Below, piece after piece: positions 4,904 to 5,872 of a stretch of DNA of 5,872 nucleotides (its first letter is position 1; each line of letters opens with the position of its first letter). Made by a program: the position numbers and the translations under genes. The notes under the pieces were generated by a model, which searched no databases, was not told the DNA's origin, and was given only the letters and a program-made list of their open reading frames with translations. The stretch comes from Bacillota bacterium (GTDB taxonomy: Bacteria > Bacillota > Clostridia > Christensenellales > CAG-138). The stretch is taken from assembly GCA_023453725.1 (NCBI GenBank), contig JAEXTB010000048.1:1-5872 (forward strand), given 5' to 3'.

Positions 4904-5872
4904 ATCTTCGCCTCATTGGAAAGTCTGATAAAGCGCTCAAGCTGCGCAAGCGCGGCGCCTGAATCGATGGTCTGCTTCGCGAGTGCCACGGCGTCAAACA
5001 TGGTGAGCACTGGGCGGGCGACATGCAGCGCAGCCGCGGAGTTCAGCACCACCGCGTCCCGCTTGGGGCCTTTGACGCCGGAAAGTATCTCCCGTACGAT
5101 TTCCGCATTTTCCTGCGGCGTGCCCCCCAACAGCGCATCTTTTTCGCACCGGGCAAAGCCGAACTCTTCGGGTGCTATGGTGTAGCAAAGAAACGCGCCG
5201 TCTTTCACTTCGCACACGGAGGTCGGCGCGCTCATAGAAATTTCATCCAGCCCATCCTGCCCGTATACGACCATGGCCTTGTGCACGCCAAGGTTGTAGA
5301 GCACATGGGCAATGGGTTCCACCAGTTCCTCCTCGTATACGCCTAAGAGCTGCATGTTGGCGCCCGCCGGGTTTGCAAGCGGCCCCAATACATTGAATAT
5401 AGTGCGGATGCCAAGCTCCTTTCTTACAGGGGCTACATACCGCATGGCAATGTGGTAGTTCTGCGCGAACAGGAAGCAGAGGCCGATTTCGTTTAGAAGA
5501 CGTTTGCTGTGCTCGGGCGATATTTTGATATCCACGCCCAGCGCCTCCAGCACATCCGCCGCCCCACAGCGGCTAGAAGCCGCCCGGTTGCCGTGCTTTG
5601 CAACCGGCACGCCCGCGGCGGAAACCACCAGCGCCGCCGTGGTGGAAATATTAAACGAGTTTGACCCGTCCCCGCCTGTGCCTACGATCTCGAGCACATC
5701 CATATCCGTAAGCAGTCGGATGCAGTGCTTGCGCATGCCCGCGGCGGAGGCGGTGATTTCATCGATGGTCGGACCCTTTAGCGCCATGGCCGTTAAGTAT
5801 GCGGACATCTGGATGGGCGAGGCCGTTCCGCCCATGATCTCATCCATTACTGTTTCAGCCGCCGTATAGGAT
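4900..5872 (-). CDS. trpD: Anthranilate phosphoribosyltransferase, N-terminus cut by window edge
   Basis: TrpD transfers phosphoribose from PRPP to anthranilate, the first step after anthranilate synthase. The frame is open through the right edge: codons before the ATG at 5847 read SYTAAETV, continuing into MDEIMGGTASPIQ, which matches the middle of the family's N-terminal helix (AE.AV.DEIM.G). The 5847 ATG is therefore internal, about 323 residues are visible, and roughly 10-20 are missing. Numbering from 5847, motifs are the PRPP loop GTGGDGSNSFNIST (56-69), KHGNRAASSRCGAADVLEALG (84-104), the substrate segment YHIAMRYVAPVRKELG (131-146), FNVLGPLANPA (151-161), GQDGLDEIS (196-204) and the tail GGTPQENA (241-248). 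The Mg/PRPP-binding Asp-Glu pair (DE, 201-202) is present. There is no fused TrpG domain in the visible part. The stop overlaps trpC by 4 nt. Confidence 0.97.
   Translation of the reverse strand, partial: SYTAAETVMDEIMGGTASPIQMSAYLTAMALKGPTIDEITASAAGMRKHCIRLLTDMDVLEIVGTGGDGSNSFNISTTAALVVSAAGVPVAKHGNRAASSRCGAADVLEALGVDIKISPEHSKRLLNEIGLCFLFAQNYHIAMRYVAPVRKELGIRTIFNVLGPLANPAGANMQLLGVYEEELVEPIAHVLYNLGVHKAMVVYGQDGLDEISMSAPTSVCEVKDGAFLCYTIAPEEFGFARCEKDALLGGTPQENAEIVREILSGVKGPKRDAVVLNSAAALHVARPVLTMFDAVALAKQTIDSGAALAQLERFIRLSNEAKI

Noticed and set aside
5847..5872. ATG at 5847 as the trpD start
   Set aside because: In-frame codons before it (SYTAAETV) match the conserved N-terminal helix of TrpD, so the real start lies beyond the window.

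Overview
The window looks like a chromosomal segment from a Gram-positive anaerobe of the Clostridia type with fairly GC-rich DNA. This rests on the Firmicutes-style tryptophan gene order D-C-F-B-A with unfused trpC and trpF, strong purine-rich Shine-Dalgarno sites, and a neighbouring protein with Pro/Thr linkers. No 16S or other marker gene is present, so the assignment is an inference.

Right four-fifths (1485-5872, minus strand): the distal part of a tryptophan biosynthesis operon. In transcription order it holds trpD (cut by the window's right edge), trpC, trpF, trpB and trpA. Together the enzymes convert anthranilate plus PRPP to phosphoribosylanthranilate (TrpD), isomerise it (TrpF), close the indole ring to indole-3-glycerol phosphate (TrpC), and release indole and join it to serine (TrpA/TrpB). 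Anthranilate synthase (trpE/trpG), the promoter and any attenuator or T-box must lie beyond 5872. trpD/trpC and trpC/trpF overlap by ATGA, and trpB/trpA overlap by 8 nt. The only gap, 83 nt between trpF and trpB, carries a near-perfect 30-nt palindrome.

Centre-left (1383-1484): a convergent intergenic region with a symmetric A-stem-T hairpin that can terminate transcription from both sides, plus a second small hairpin just after the plus-strand stop codon.

Left end (1-1382, plus strand): the 3' part of an unrecognised gene, open through the left edge. The visible protein runs from a Pro/Thr-rich linker into a region that I read as four diverged repeats of about 60-65 residues, then an 83-residue Pro/Thr-rich tail. 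It is probably an extracytoplasmic protein, but its N-terminus is not visible.

Most of the window is ordinary core metabolism. The points worth a second look are the repeat-built unknown protein, a Glu in place of the catalytic Asp60 of TrpA, and the palindrome inside the operon. I found no CRISPR array, RNA gene, insertion sequence or defence system.
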